Part shown: positions 1 through 10,115 of the stretch, piece by piece
Numbering within the stretch: position 1 is the stretch's first letter
Layout: each line of letters starts with the position of its first letter
Source: Mauremys mutica
Lineage: Eukaryota > Chordata > Testudines > Geoemydidae
NCBI RefSeq assembly: GCF_020497125.1
Contig: NC_059081.1
Location: 14,975,105 to 15,039,104, forward strand
DNA length: 64,000 bases
Reading direction: 5' to 3'
Translations under genes and position numbers: made by a program
Notes under the pieces: generated by a model
What the model was told of the DNA's origin: nothing
What the model saw: only the letters and a program-made list of their open reading frames with translations
Database searches by the model: none

Positions 1-1424
1 CAAACATTTCAAAGACACCAAAAACTTTTCTCTTTGGCATTTTTACAAAGTTCAACTGCTGTTCCCTCCAGCAACTACAGAGTCAACTTTTCACTTTCCT
101 TAAAAATCACTTGCTTGTCTCCCAACAGTCACTTTTATCAACTCAAATCACCATTCCAAATATCCTCCTGAGTATTTGAAATCCTCATGCTTATAGTCAC
201 TTACTCCTTCTTTCCACTACACCCTCAAAAGTTTCCAACCTGTTTTCCAATCTCTTTGTCTGTTGCCTGCCCGCCTGGGCCCGATCCTTTTTTTCTCGCT
301 GAGCCGTCCCTTCCATTGGCACCAATTTGCTCCACTACCAGTTTAGCTAGGAGGGTGGGCTTCTCAACTAGCCCCCACTCTTCTGGTCTTTTCCCTAAAA
401 CATTTCTACTCACAAGACTACCCGAATCCTTCCTTGTAAGGCTTGCCACCTGGGCAAAATACATGGCCATTGGGTAAAGGACATTTACTTAACACATAAT
501 CCAAACCACTATAGGGGGTCTACCCAGAGACCCACCCATTTGTCTGCTGACACTTAAACAGAAAAGAAAATTACACAGAAAGCAGAGAAAATTACAGTCT
601 AAGCCAGATTTTTTCTACTTCTATAACATTGTCCGTTACAGGGGGCGGGACAGAAAGATCTCAATACAACCTCAGAGCTTCATCGCACACATGGCTTCCA
701 CTCTGAGGAATTACGAACGAGAAGTTCAGTTCCGCTCACACACCCAACGCCCAAATGAACAGAGCAGAAAAACAACAGTAACCGGTTAAACAGAACAGAA
801 CCAAAACTAGATAGTGCACCAAAACCAAATAGTGTTTCCTTATTCTATTAGGGCTCACCTTTAATCATGCTATTCTTAACATATAACACCAACAGCACCA
901 AACAAAACAAACATGAAATAACAAGGGTAAAAGAGATAGATGGTGTAAATTCTGCAGGGCTCCCCCATACATAATTACTCACCAAACTGTGACAAATTTC
1001 TGTTACCAATTTATCCCTCATGTCAGGTGATCAGACTGACACTGCAGGAGGTTGAGGGAAGAAAACACACCATATAACCAAATTTTAAAACTTTATTAAA
1101 AATAATAAAACAACAATGGAGAGTGTTGGGAATGCTCCCACCTCACTCAGGAAAAATATGAATGCCCCAAGCCTTAAGCTACTTTAATACTCACACATGT
1201 CTCACTGGAAAGTTAAGCTTTGCAAATATAATTCCAATTCTGTAACTTGTACTGCCTTTGGTTTGCCTCCGTCTCTATTTTTCCACATCAGCTGAGGCTG
1301 AAAGCAGGTTTTTCTTTGCACTTAGCATAGTCCGCGCTGATTCTTGACCTTGAACACAAAACAACTTCTCCTTTATCTCTGGGCTAAGCTGAATTTCAAA
1401 TTAACCCGTTCCTAGACAAATTGC

Positions 1425-1655
1425 TCACACTGTGTCAGAGGCTTTTCTTTGGTGATTAAAGGCTCCTCTGAGATATATGATCTTATCTAGATTGAAGGTA
1501 CCTTCTAATGGGCATTGTTTAGATGGATTTTCATGCGTGTGAAGATTCCAATTCTCTAAATACCTGCAGGTTTTAGGACCATAATGTACGTACATGTAAT
1601 ATGCTGGGGTACCCTTAGGGGGTAAGGTGGAATGTTTAGACTGTCCCTCCCCCAT
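1425..1655 (-). pseudogene. gag-like N-terminal fragment (matrix region) of the endogenous retrovirus
   Basis: A 77-codon frame on the minus strand starts at an ATG at 1655 and ends at a stop at 1425. The first residues are Met-Gly-Glu-Gly, which gives a glycine at position 2 suitable for N-myristoylation, as in many retroviral matrix domains. A Tyr-x-Met-Tyr stretch and Leu-Glu-Asn-Trp follow, resembling the start of gammaretrovirus-like matrix domains. The position, about 850 nt downstream of the proline primer-binding site, is right for gag. The frame is broken early and no capsid or nucleocapsid region is seen in frame. The open frame extends upstream to 1733, but the internal ATG at 1655 is the better start because of the Gly at position 2. 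The family assignment is by appearance only. Confidence 0.4.
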
Positions 1656-2507
1656 TTTCCACTTACACACACAGAGAGGGTGCCCTGTCCACGCTAGCGG
1701 CTCAGAAACTAAGGATCTCTCCCTACAGGGCACTCACACAGGAGAGACTCACAAGGAAGACTACGACTCTCCTACACCTCCCTTCAGCAAAGAGCGTTGG
1801 CTAGTCTCTGGGAGACGGCGCCGCTTACTCTAATTGCATCCAGTGAGACAATCAGATTGTCAGTAGCCCACACGGAAAGGAAGGGGAGGGAAGATGGGTT
1901 CACACACGCCTAGACCCAGGCAGTTTCCTTGCCGGACTATGCTAGGCTGAGTCACCCCACCATGGGTCGGATCTTCTAAAGATCCACTAGTTACCGGGCT
2001 TGCGTTCACAGGGTACTCTGGGCGTCTTCCGATAATGATCACTCACACTGGTGTACACACACACACACACCAAGGCCTCTTTTTTTTTTTTTACCCTTTT
2101 TTAACCTTTTTATCTCTTTTTAAATTTTTTTTTTAACCTCGATGCATCTTTACCTGGTCCGGACCAATACCATGAGGCGGTATAACAACCCCTCTTGAAG
2201 TGGTAAAAACCCCTCAGCACCGGTGCATTCTAATGCATTTACCTATGCATTACCTTATGCATTTACCTTGGCCAACTCAGCAGTTCCCAGTACTGCTATA
2301 AACTAACCTTATTGGGGCCTCTCCCCAATACCACTTTGCATCTGATCCTGCTGCACAGTCAATAAGTTCAGAGACAGACGTCCTCACGGAAATCCTCCTC
2401 CGATACCCCAATAGAGATTTCAAAAGGTCTCATACCTCTCATGTGGCGCCATGGGGTTCGAAGGGGAATGATCCGTAGTAGCCGTCTGTGGGTCCGTGGG
2501 CGTTGCC

Positions 2508-2525
2508 ATCCCGGACGAGCCCCCA
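2508..2525 (-). promoter_or_regulatory. Retroviral primer-binding site, tRNA-Pro type
   Basis: The minus strand reads TGGGGGCTCGTCCGGGAT, the 18-nt complement of the 3' end of proline tRNA that is used by murine leukaemia virus and related elements. It sits three bases from the LTR end at 2529, the expected place. This is the strongest single item for calling the left end of the window an endogenous retrovirus on the minus strand. Confidence 0.85.
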
Positions 2526-2583
2526 AATTGTCGGAGAAAAACTTAGTTCTCGCTTTTTGTTTGGGTGCAGCAAAATCAAATAC

Positions 2584-2589
2584 TTTATT
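2584..2589 (-). terminator. Polyadenylation signal of the retroviral LTR
   Basis: AATAAA on the minus strand within the LTR, about 55 bases before the LTR inner end. It is placed as expected for R-U5. Confidence 0.45.
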
Positions 2590-2688
2590 ATTTCTCCAGT
2601 AATTACAATGGAGGGAGAGAGTGCCATAGGACACAGGGTCACCCCAGTCCCGGACAGGTCTCTCAACTGGTAAACAATTACAGCAAGC

Positions 2689-2694
2689 TTTATA
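2689..2694 (-). promoter_or_regulatory. TATA box of the retroviral LTR
   Basis: TATAAA on the minus strand, about 100 nt upstream of the LTR AATAAA. It is inferred to be the core promoter of the ERV LTR. It is probably inert now, given the decayed internal region. Confidence 0.45.
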
Positions 2695-3114
2695 CCTTTG
2701 TTACAGACAATTTCTAGCAATAATACAGACGGTAAAAAGCAACAAATACATTTTGTTTATACATAAGCCTTTCTGCTATCTTATTTGTCTCACTCCTAAG
2801 AAAAGCAAGCCTGCATATTTGGTTAGACTGTTGCAAGGTCGTAATAACTTTTCACACAGTTCACTCTGTCTCACATTATCTTGCTTCTACAAATCTCACG
2901 TCATTAGGGTCACAGCTAGCCTAACTCATGCTAAGTAACTGACATTCATTAAGATCCCTTCAAATCCTTGTTAATTATTTCCTGGCTTCCACAAGCCCCT
3001 GATGGTGTGGCTGATGTGGTTAGGTCCTATGATGGTGTCTCTTGAATAGATATGTGGACAGAGTTGGCAACAGGGTTTGTTGCAGGGATAGGTTCCAGTT
3101 TAGTTTACCTTAGT

Positions 3115-3478
3115 CCGTAGTTCTCATCCAGGGGCCCAGGGCCCCCTAGGGGGCCTTGAGCAGGTTCCAGGGGAGCCTCCAAGCAGGACCAGCATTACAC
3201 TTGCTGGGGCCCAGGGCAGAAAGCTGAAGCCCCACCGCATGAGGCTGAAGCCCTGGTACCTGTGCCCCGCCACCCAGGGCAGAAAGCTGAAGCCTGAGAA
3301 ATGTAGTTTGTGGGGGCCCGCTGTGGCATTGGGCCCCAGGCAATTGCCCTGCTTGCTACCCCCTAATGCCAACCCTGGCGCTTATATGCAGAAAACCTGT
3401 TATTGTGACCCAGGTGGGCCGTGGAGTTTTTATAGCCTGTTTTGTGGGCCTCAGAAAGAAAAAGTTTGAGAACCTCTG
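3115..3478. mobile_element. hAT non-autonomous transposon with 8-bp target duplication
   Basis: The right end, on the minus strand, reads CAGAGGTTCTCAAACTTTTT, the classic hAT terminus; the left end reads CCGTAGTTCTCATCC, a decayed copy of the same inverted repeat. The flanks are ACCTTAGT (3107-3114) and ACCTAGGT (3479-3486), an 8-bp target duplication with two mismatches, which fits hAT. The interior is GC-rich with three repeats of a CAGAAAGCTGAAGCC-like motif. Short open frames on both strands here are by-products of that composition and are not genes. Confidence 0.8.
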
Positions 3479-3486
3479 ACCTAGGT

Positions 3487-3737
3487 AACACTAAAGCTAA
3501 CCCAGAAAGAATCTCGTTTTCACCAGACCGACTGATGAGTCAGTTTTGAGCACGTTTCAGTAAAAAAGAGGAGTGCAACCTATTACATCAGCATAGCATG
3601 AAGAATAATTTTTCTTCCAGCAGTTCATTGTTGTACAGCATCCTGGCTTTACTGTAGTGCTAATTTGCTGGACTGAATTGAGCGCTTAGCTAATCAGCAA
3701 GCAGACACTTCTCTCTAGCCTTCTTCACAAGACTGCC
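3487..3737. other. Unassigned single-copy-looking sequence
   Basis: No repeat signature, RNA gene or convincing frame is seen between the hAT element and the Penelope-like foldback. Confidence 0.5.
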
Positions 3738-3983
3738 ACTCAGTTTAAAGCAGCAAAGAATCCTGTGGCACCTTATAGACTAACAGACGTTTTGCAGCAT
3801 GAGCTTTCGTGGGTGAATACCCACTTCTTCGGATGCAACTTGCATCCGAAGAAGTGGGTATTCACCCACGAAAGCTCATGCTGCAAAACGTCTGTTAGTC
3901 TATAAGGTGCCACAGGATTCTTTGCTGCTTTTACAGAACCAGACTAACACGGCTACCCCTCTGATACCTGACTCAGTTTAAAG
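3738..3983. mobile_element. Penelope-like foldback insertion with 13-bp target duplication
   Basis: Two copies of the same unit stand head to head. The left arm 3747-3837 and right arm 3841-3931 are exact reverse complements over 91 nt, separated by three bases. The right copy continues to about 3970 with a tail ending in CCCCTCTGATAC. The insertion is flanked by the 13-bp direct repeat ACTCAGTTTAAAG at 3738-3750 and 3971-3983. The last four bases of the left duplication (AAAG) are also the first four of the left arm, a microhomology junction. The unit is a very abundant reptile repeat. I assign it to Penelope-like retroelements because of the inverted terminal copies, the target duplication and a hammerhead-like fold; the family name is an inference. 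Confidence 0.65.
3841..3884 (+). ncRNA. Hammerhead-ribozyme-like fossil in the right Penelope-like arm
   Basis: The order is CCGAAGA (3846-3852), a 6-bp hairpin GTGGGT/ACCCAC (3854-3859 with 3864-3869), GAAA (3870-3873), a 2-bp short stem GC/GC (3874-3875 with 3880-3881), then T and G. This follows the hammerhead order: first core strand, stem II, GAAA, short stem III, cleavage position. Three features differ from an active core: the second base of the CUGAUGA-type strand is C, there is an extra A before stem II, and the cleavage-site nucleotide is G. It is probably inactive. A mirror copy lies on the minus strand at 3794-3837. Confidence 0.35.
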
Positions 3984-5504
3984 ATCCCTCCTGAGATGTT
4001 TGACTGACTAATATGGTCCCTTTCTGTATTAATATCAAGATACAACAGATATTAAGACCAACTTCCAATTCAGAATCATGATGCGATTACAGATGAGTCT
4101 GTTTCATGATCCCTATATTCTGTAGATGAATCCTGAGGAAGTTCCAATCATCAAACTTTTACTTCAAGTAACTTGATAGTGTCCCTTGAATTCAGTATCA
4201 ATTAGTCAGATTAGCAAGCAGATTCCAGCTGTCACAACCATATTAGAATAATAACCTTGAGTTCAAATGCTGTCCTTCCAGAATTCTTGATACATTGTGT
4301 AGCTTTGTAGTAAGGAAGCACGTACAATCTCTTTAATATAAAGACAGTTTTTCATCTCTCAAATTGCTAAAGACTTTTGTTCCATCTCAGTCAAGTTCAG
4401 ATAAATAAGAGTTTGAATGTTCTTACTCTGACAGTTGAGCTGTTTTCTAATCACTCCATGTGGTTTTCTTCACAAGAAAGCCACAGATCATTCGGATTAT
4501 CATTTTGAAAAGCTCTTATTGGTGTTTGTGTTTCTCTTAGTCTCATTTCAGTACCACCATCTTGATTCTGATCTTTCCTAGACTCTGGTGTAAATCAGGA
4601 GCAATGTTAGCCATGTCTCTAGATTATACTCATGTGAAATGGTGAACACTGAGATCCAAATCAGGCTCCATAAATACTCATTACTAGAGCACAGAGATAT
4701 TAGTGTTTTTAGGATATACTTTTCTATAGAGGCAGAACAGTTATTCTACTCATCCCACATGGAATTAATTCTTGGATAGCACATACATTCGGTGTGGGAA
4801 GATGATCTCAAGAAAAGCATTCTTACTGCTATTCAGTCGTAACCTACAGGGTGCCATTCTTTTTCTTAAGTGTCTTAGAAGCTGACCCATGGGTTAGTGC
4901 AATTTTCATTCGTCAGGCAGAACGCTTATGTAAGGAGGCTACAGTGACCTGTTTACCTGGTTCTACAGCAGCAGTTACCCTGCAACATTTTGACATGATG
5001 CCTTTCTTGGGAAGGAAATATCAATCAAATAAAGAATGGATCATCGCTAAGCAGTTATCCTGTTTGTAGTAATCTGCGCTTTCAAATAGAAGTGGCTCTT
5101 CCTGGAAAAGGAGGAGGAAAAAATCCTAAATGTGGTTAATCTGGACAATGGGTGAAGTGTGTGAATCCATTTCAGCTGTGTATTATGACGAAAAAGCTTA
5201 ATGAGTTGGTTTTTTTCTCTTTGGGTTACCTATTTGTGTCTGTTTATAATGCCCTTGAAAGCAAGGAAAGAATCATATTTCAATTCCATTTTGTGTGCAA
5301 TCTGCTTTGTTACTGCAGACTTGCTTTATGAATGCTTGGCTGCTAGCATTGATTGCAATATCCAGGCTATTTTATTGTATTGCAGCAAAACAAACAGATA
5401 TATATTTTAAAATGGTAGAAGAAATGTTGGGTCTCTTTACTTTGTCAGTGTCCTTTTCTAAAATAGATAAAGGCTATAGAAATATTATTATTCCATTTAT
5501 CTGA
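3984..5504. other. Unassigned AT-rich sequence
   Basis: About 1.5 kb with no recognisable repeat, RNA gene or coding feature. Frames at 4851-5069 and 5201-5504 are short, cysteine- or phenylalanine-rich, and have no splice context or domain, so they are not called. Confidence 0.5.
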
Positions 5505-5600
5505 GGTTATATAAAGCATTTTACAATCGTTAACTAATTAACCCTCACGACGCCCCGTAAAATTGAATTAAGAAATCACTACATCTGATAGCAATTTCTA
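5505..5600 (-). repeat. MIR-like SINE fragment
   Basis: Contains the motif of a MIR tail on the minus strand: a TTTACAATCGTTAACTAATT-like stretch followed by CCCTCACGACGCCCC, which matches the recurring reptilian MIR 3' region (consensus-like CCTCACAACACCCC). Decayed and partial. Confidence 0.45.
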
Positions 5601-7288
5601 GCATTTGCACTCTCTCCTTACGAGTTTTTGAAGGCTTTATAACAGTTTGATAATGTATGACAACACTACAAAACAGCATAGGAGAGAAAGTAAAGAACCC
5701 CCTGTGTAGGCCTACAGGGGACTGCTTGTGTTGTCCATGACCAATGAAGTCAGGGAGTTGACCACCAGCAGGCACAGACAAGGCTTCCTCATGCTAAGGG
5801 CAGGTGGTAGTGAGCTGCCTCACAACCCTGGATATCTCCAGGAAGCATAACAGGCAGGACTGAGGCCAGGCAGTGAAGAGAGAAACCACGGCAGGTATGA
5901 ATATGCCAGCAGACCCTGAGATACAGGAGAGGAAGAGATGCAGTGAATAACCAATGTGCCAGAGGTTTTTCTGAGACTGTTAATTATACCTTATCATGTC
6001 TGACTGGGGAGATCCTGAGTTACTGTACTATGAGTCTGACTTTCAGGGTCTCAGGCTAGTAGAGAGTGATGCATTGTTTTAGTGCAGGACAACAGTGAAA
6101 ATACAAATGCCCTCCTTGCCTTTGCTAGCTATGCCATTAGAAGCATAGCCGTTCCTCCTACTATATATAGTTACTCAGTTAGAAGGGCACACCTAGCCAG
6201 GAAGATTTTTTTCTTTCATATAGTAACTTGAATAGCAACATTAAAGGTTGATGTCCAAATTTGTCATCCACTCATGGGATCCAATGGCAAGGCATGAATC
6301 AAGGCTGTCTGGAGAAAGATTTTAAAGGAAAGTGGAGTAAAATGGCATGGTCTTTCCTGTTAAGTGCTTTGGCACGACCAATGCCATGAACATTGCAACC
6401 GAGTAATGACTGATGGCCTCAGGGACTACAAAGCAACTCAAGCCAGGAAGCTAAAAACTACAAAAAGTCCCTTCAACTATACTAGTAACAGCAAAGGCAA
6501 ATCCGTCGGTGGATTTGTTTTTTGTTGCTTTTGTTTTTTGAAGAGTGCAGTGTCTGACCTCACTCTGATCTCTCTCCTTCCTCAGAAGAGAGAGCGCTAA
6601 AGCTGTGCATGCCTCTCTACTCCCTTGGCTGGTGTGCCCATGCTGCCATCTCCTGGGACCACAATTATCAGCAATGAGACAGGGAAGGTTTGGCGTCATC
6701 AGAACATGACTGATCTTAGTGACCTTCGGATAACACATCTAGCCTTAATCAGCACCTCATGAGGTGTCTGTGTATTGTTTATGTGGGGGAAGGAAGCCCA
6801 CACTCATATCTGGGATCCCAGCCTTACACCTCCTCCCTCTCTGCCACACATTTGAGAAGAAAGCTGCAAGTTGCAGCTAATAATCTCAGAAAGGGTGTAA
6901 GTTTCACTCAAGAATATATTATGGTAACTTGTGATCTGGGGTTTCTGTTCTCCTTTCACTAGATATGAATAACTCCCATTAACAGCTGCTTGGGAGGAAG
7001 AACATGATGCAGTACACATGGCTGGCTTACTCTTTAGGAGCCCATACAATCTTCTCATTGGAGACTTCACATTGGCTTAAAAGGGACTTTTGATTTGGGG
7101 CACTGTAGGAAAAAATGAAGCTAGCCTCCCAGAAAAGAGGGATGGCCTGGGCCATGTCAGAAAGAGAGTAACACAGACACACAGTGCCATCTCTGGGTAT
7201 AAAAGGGAGCAAGATAAAGCGACGGAAAGTCTTGTTGATTGGTACCATGTGAGCAATGACTTGAACACTTGAATTCCACCAAGTAGGC
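5601..7288. other. Unassigned sequence
   Basis: No recognisable repeat or gene. Overlapping short frames on both strands at 6364-7325 have no homology I can recognise. Confidence 0.5.
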
Positions 7289-7602
7289 CAGTGGTTCTCA
7301 ACATTTTTCTTTCTGCCTCCTCCACCCCAAAATGCTATTAAAAACTTCAGGCGGGGTGTCTCCAGGCTTCAGCAGGGGAGGAGGGATGCCAGGGCTCCAG
7401 ATTCTAGCACTGTGGAGTGCCGGGGATTGGGCCTCCTACCCCAAGGGTTGCTGGGGCTTTGGGCTCCAGGCTTCAGCCGCAGGGTGTGAAGGCTTGGGGC
7501 TCTGAGCTTCAGCTGTGGGGTGCCAAGGCTCAGGGCTCTGAGCTTTCTGCCATGGTCCCCAGCCAGTCTAACACTGGCCCCGCTTCACGGACCCTCTGAC
7601 AC
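7289..7602 (+). mobile_element. hAT non-autonomous element, right end missing
   Basis: It starts CAGTGGTTCTCAACATTTTT, the hAT terminal motif, followed by a GC-rich interior with repeated GGGCTCCAGGCTTCAGC-like blocks, related in style to the element at 3115. No matching right terminus is found, so the target duplication cannot be tested. The right edge is approximate. Confidence 0.6.
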
Positions 7603-8439
7603 TGGCTCATGGATGCCCCCACTCTCCCGGGTGCCACAATGCCCTGGCAAAACCCTATCAGACAGGCATGCTTTTAAGGCAGAGGGGCCCAAAACAGCCA
7701 AAAACAAACCAACCACCCAAAACAGGCTCCTTGAACATGCGTTGCTGAGTTCTAGTGATATCACTATTACCTAGAAACATGACTGACACCTATATCAGCC
7801 AATCATCATATAGGGGTAGAAGTTGGTGCGAGGGATAGGACTCTGAAATCATTTTTAGTATAACCTTCCTCTATGCCAAGATTTATGGATTAGAGTGCTC
7901 TGGCGCAGGCAGCATGGCTGCAATTCTAGAGTCTGGTGGAGCTTTTAGCATCTGCACTCGGGTAGCCAATCCATTGCTGGGTAGAGTCCTGAGTTAGTAA
8001 ATAAGAGGAAAATATTTTAGTGGTTCATTGACTGAGCCTATTGGACTCTATCACTGATTTAATTTTCATTGCACTCCACTAATAGCAAAATTACATGTTC
8101 ATGTTGCAAACAGCCAAGGAAAAGAAGCAGTATATTTGCTAATGCTGCTGTTTGAAAGTTATTCAGGGACTCTTTGCATATTGGAAACTACATTTCACTG
8201 CACCATCACAGGTTGCACTGATTGGAAAGTCATACATTTCCCCTAACTCAAAATAAATAGGGTAAATTATTTTTGTGCCTTTTGAGAAATGCTGTCTAGG
8301 CACACTGCCCATTCTTTCATCTGATTACTTCACAACAGAGCGAAGCAAAGTGCCTCAACTAATTTAACAGGCAAGTTACCAGTGCAACATTTGAATTTTA
8401 GTGTTTCACTTGTATTTTCTACCAGGGGGAGATTTGTGT
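7603..8439. other. Unassigned sequence
   Basis: Nothing recognised between the truncated hAT element and the MIR-like SINE. Confidence 0.45.
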
Positions 8440-8610
8440 TTAAGGTACTGGCTGGAACTCAGGAGATATGAGTTCAATTCCTGGCTCTGCTACAGACTTC
8501 CTGTGTGATATTATTTGGGCAGGATGTGGAAGAGAGGAAGTCACACTGCATGCCTCAGCTTCCCATCTGTTAAATATGGATAATAGCAAAGTCTGTAGGT
8601 ATTAATTTAA
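8440..8610 (+). repeat. MIR-like SINE
   Basis: Shows the MIR order: a tRNA-derived B-box-like GAGTTCAATTCCTGGCTCTG, then CTACAGACTTCCTGTGTGAT (the core 'cttgtgtgac' region), then CTCAGCTTCCCATCTGTTAA and ATGGATAATAGC. The 3' end lacks the LINE-like tail. Old and diverged. Confidence 0.75.
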
Positions 8611-8907
8611 TACATGAATAATAGCCCACAACAGAGATGCTTCTTGGTCATAGTTTGTACGTGTGTATCCTCTTGGGTTGCACTCTTGCAGGATCTTATA
8701 CCTGAACCAAACTTGCATTAGCTAATCATGGTACCACCTCTGCTCCTGCTGTTGATATGTCTAGTGTTTCATCTGTGCACCACTGCTTTGCAGATGTTTT
8801 TTTTAAAAAACAACAACAAAAACAGATACTTTTGTGAATTAGAAACCAAATTTTGATTTACCACTTCTCATGGACATTCACACAGGTGAAATTTTGTTCA
8901 TACATGT

Positions 8908-9789
8908 TAGGGTGACCAGACGTCCCGATTTTATCGGGACTGTCCCGATATTTGCTTGTTTGTCCCGCGTCCCGACCAATGTTCGGTCGGGACACTGGAC
9001 AAACAAACAATTTTGCTCTCCGCTCCCGTGCACAGGCGGAGCCCGGAGGGGCTCTTGCCCCCCGGCCCGACTCCGCCCCTTCCTTCCCCCATTGGATCCC
9101 TCACCAAATCCCTGCCCCCAGCCCCGCCCCCTCACTGCCCCATTGGATCCCAAGCCGAACCTGGGGAGGAGACGCCCCTGTGCAGCAGCCTGGGCACACG
9201 GGCCATGGCTGGCTGGGGCCGGGAGCGCTGCAGTGCAGCGCGGAGGCTGCTCCAGCCCTGCAGTCCACGGGGCAGCATGGTGGGTCCAGGGGCAGCGCGG
9301 AGCAGGCAGGGCCCGGGTGAGCGGCGTGGCCCGGGGGTGTGGGCTGCCCGCCGGAGACATGTGGTGGAGAGGGGCTGCGGGGGCGAGATCTGTCCCAGGC
9401 GGGGCGGCTGGTGCGAGGAGCCGGCCAGGGTCCCCCGAACCGATAAACTTCCCCGACGCTGCTGGGGAATCCTGCGCCTCTCCCGCTCGGCTGCGCTCCA
9501 GCATCTTGCCCTGCCGGGAAGGAGCTGCTGGAGTGCAGCTGAGCGGGAGAGGCGCGGGGCTCCCCGCCTGCGGTGGGACGAATCTCATCTGCCCGGGGTG
9601 GGAGGCTCCGCGGGGAATGCAGTGCGCGTGGCTGGGGCGCTGTGTGCGATCCGGCGGCGCGGCTGGGTCCTGCTAATGCCCCCGGCCCCTGCAAAACTGT
9701 TTTTTTTTTTTTTTGCTCTGCCGCCATTTTTTTTGCTCCGCCCCTCCCCCCGTGTCCCGATATTTCATCCCTGTGATCTGGTCACCCTA
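8908..9789. mobile_element. hAT non-autonomous transposon, complete, 882 bp
   Basis: The ends are TAGGGTGACCAG and CTGGTCACCCTA, perfect inverted repeats, flanked by the perfect 8-bp duplication ATACATGT (8900-8907 and 9790-9797). The subterminal regions have hairpins, for example GTCCCGACC (8969-8977) with GGTCGGGAC (8985-8993). The interior is very GC-rich, CpG-rich and near-free of stops, which creates frames up to 287 codons on both strands. None shows a transposase domain, so it is non-autonomous. Conserved ends and a perfect duplication suggest a comparatively young insertion. Confidence 0.9.
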
Positions 9790-9864
9790 ATACATGTGTC
9801 CATGGAAAACAAATCCTAGACCTGTACCCAACATTCATTTTGTGACTAAAACAATGTTCATTTA

Positions 9865-10115
9865 AATCAGAGTAAGGAGGCCTGAGTCCTACTCCCAACT
9901 CTGTCACTGACCTCTGTGTGATATTGAATACATCACTTTCCTCTTTGTGTCTCTGTTTTCTCTCCTGTCTGTCATGTTTGTTTATATTGTAAACTTCTCT
10001 GGGCAGAGACTCTCTCATGATTTCTTTGTGCTGTGCTTAGTACAACAGGGCCCTGATGTCAGCTGTGGTCTGTACATGCTAATGTAATATAAATAATAAA
10101 GGAAGCACGGTAATT
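9865..10115 (+). repeat. MIR-like SINE with L2-like tail
   Basis: The head has GCCTGAGTCCTACTCCCAAC and CTCTGTCACTGACCTCTGTG; the tail has ATTGTAAACTTCTCTGGGCA and TGTGCTGTGCTTAGTACAAC and ends in an ATAAATAATAAA run. This is the MIR core plus L2-type 3' end arrangement common in reptiles. It is nearly full length. Confidence 0.7.

Larger units (their letters stand above)
1..2528 (-). mobile_element. Internal part of a minus-strand endogenous retrovirus (left-truncated by the window)
   Basis: This is read leftwards from the LTR at 2529. It begins with a primer-binding site complementary to proline tRNA (2508-2525), followed by a leader of about 850 nt, then a short gag-like frame starting at 1655. 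A possible splice-donor-like CAG/GTAAAG lies on the minus strand near 2150. A CA dinucleotide run at 2053-2071 and T-rich tracts at 2080-2140 interrupt the leader. At 1020-1130 the minus strand carries AATAAA, then a GT-rich tract, then an end reading CTGACA; this resembles the R-U5 end of a second, different LTR and may be a nested insertion. No intact gag, pol or env frame is visible. The proline primer site is typical of gammaretrovirus-like (ERV1) elements; the rest of the element would lie left of base 1. Confidence 0.6.
2529..3072 (-). repeat. 5' LTR of the minus-strand endogenous retrovirus
   Basis: The inner end is fixed by the adjacent primer-binding site; the minus strand ends in CTCCGACA. 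Reading on the minus strand there is a TATAAA at 2694-2689 and an AATAAA at 2589-2584, spaced about 100 nt, as in the U3-R-U5 arrangement of a short gammaretroviral LTR. The outer end is less certain. The plus strand reads GGCAACA at 3066-3072, which would make the LTR begin TGTTGCC and be about 544 bp long. No second LTR is visible in the window, so this is the 5' LTR of a truncated copy. Confidence 0.6.

Noticed and set aside
225..470. 81-codon minus-strand frame as retroviral protein
   Set aside because: The position left of the gag-like fragment is compatible with a retroviral origin, but no recognisable motif is present, so it is not called separately.
5295..5504. Short hydrophobic membrane protein
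   Set aside because: The translation comes from AT-rich DNA, overlaps another frame of equal length and has no supporting context.
6364..7325. Cluster of 60-95 codon frames on both strands
   Set aside because: Mutually antisense, no domain, no splice-site pattern, and ordinary base composition; chance frames.
8870..9819. Open frames of 287, 268, 236 and 208 codons
   Set aside because: They lie within the hAT element with perfect termini and duplications, occur on both strands, and are alanine/proline/arginine-rich from GC composition, with no domain.
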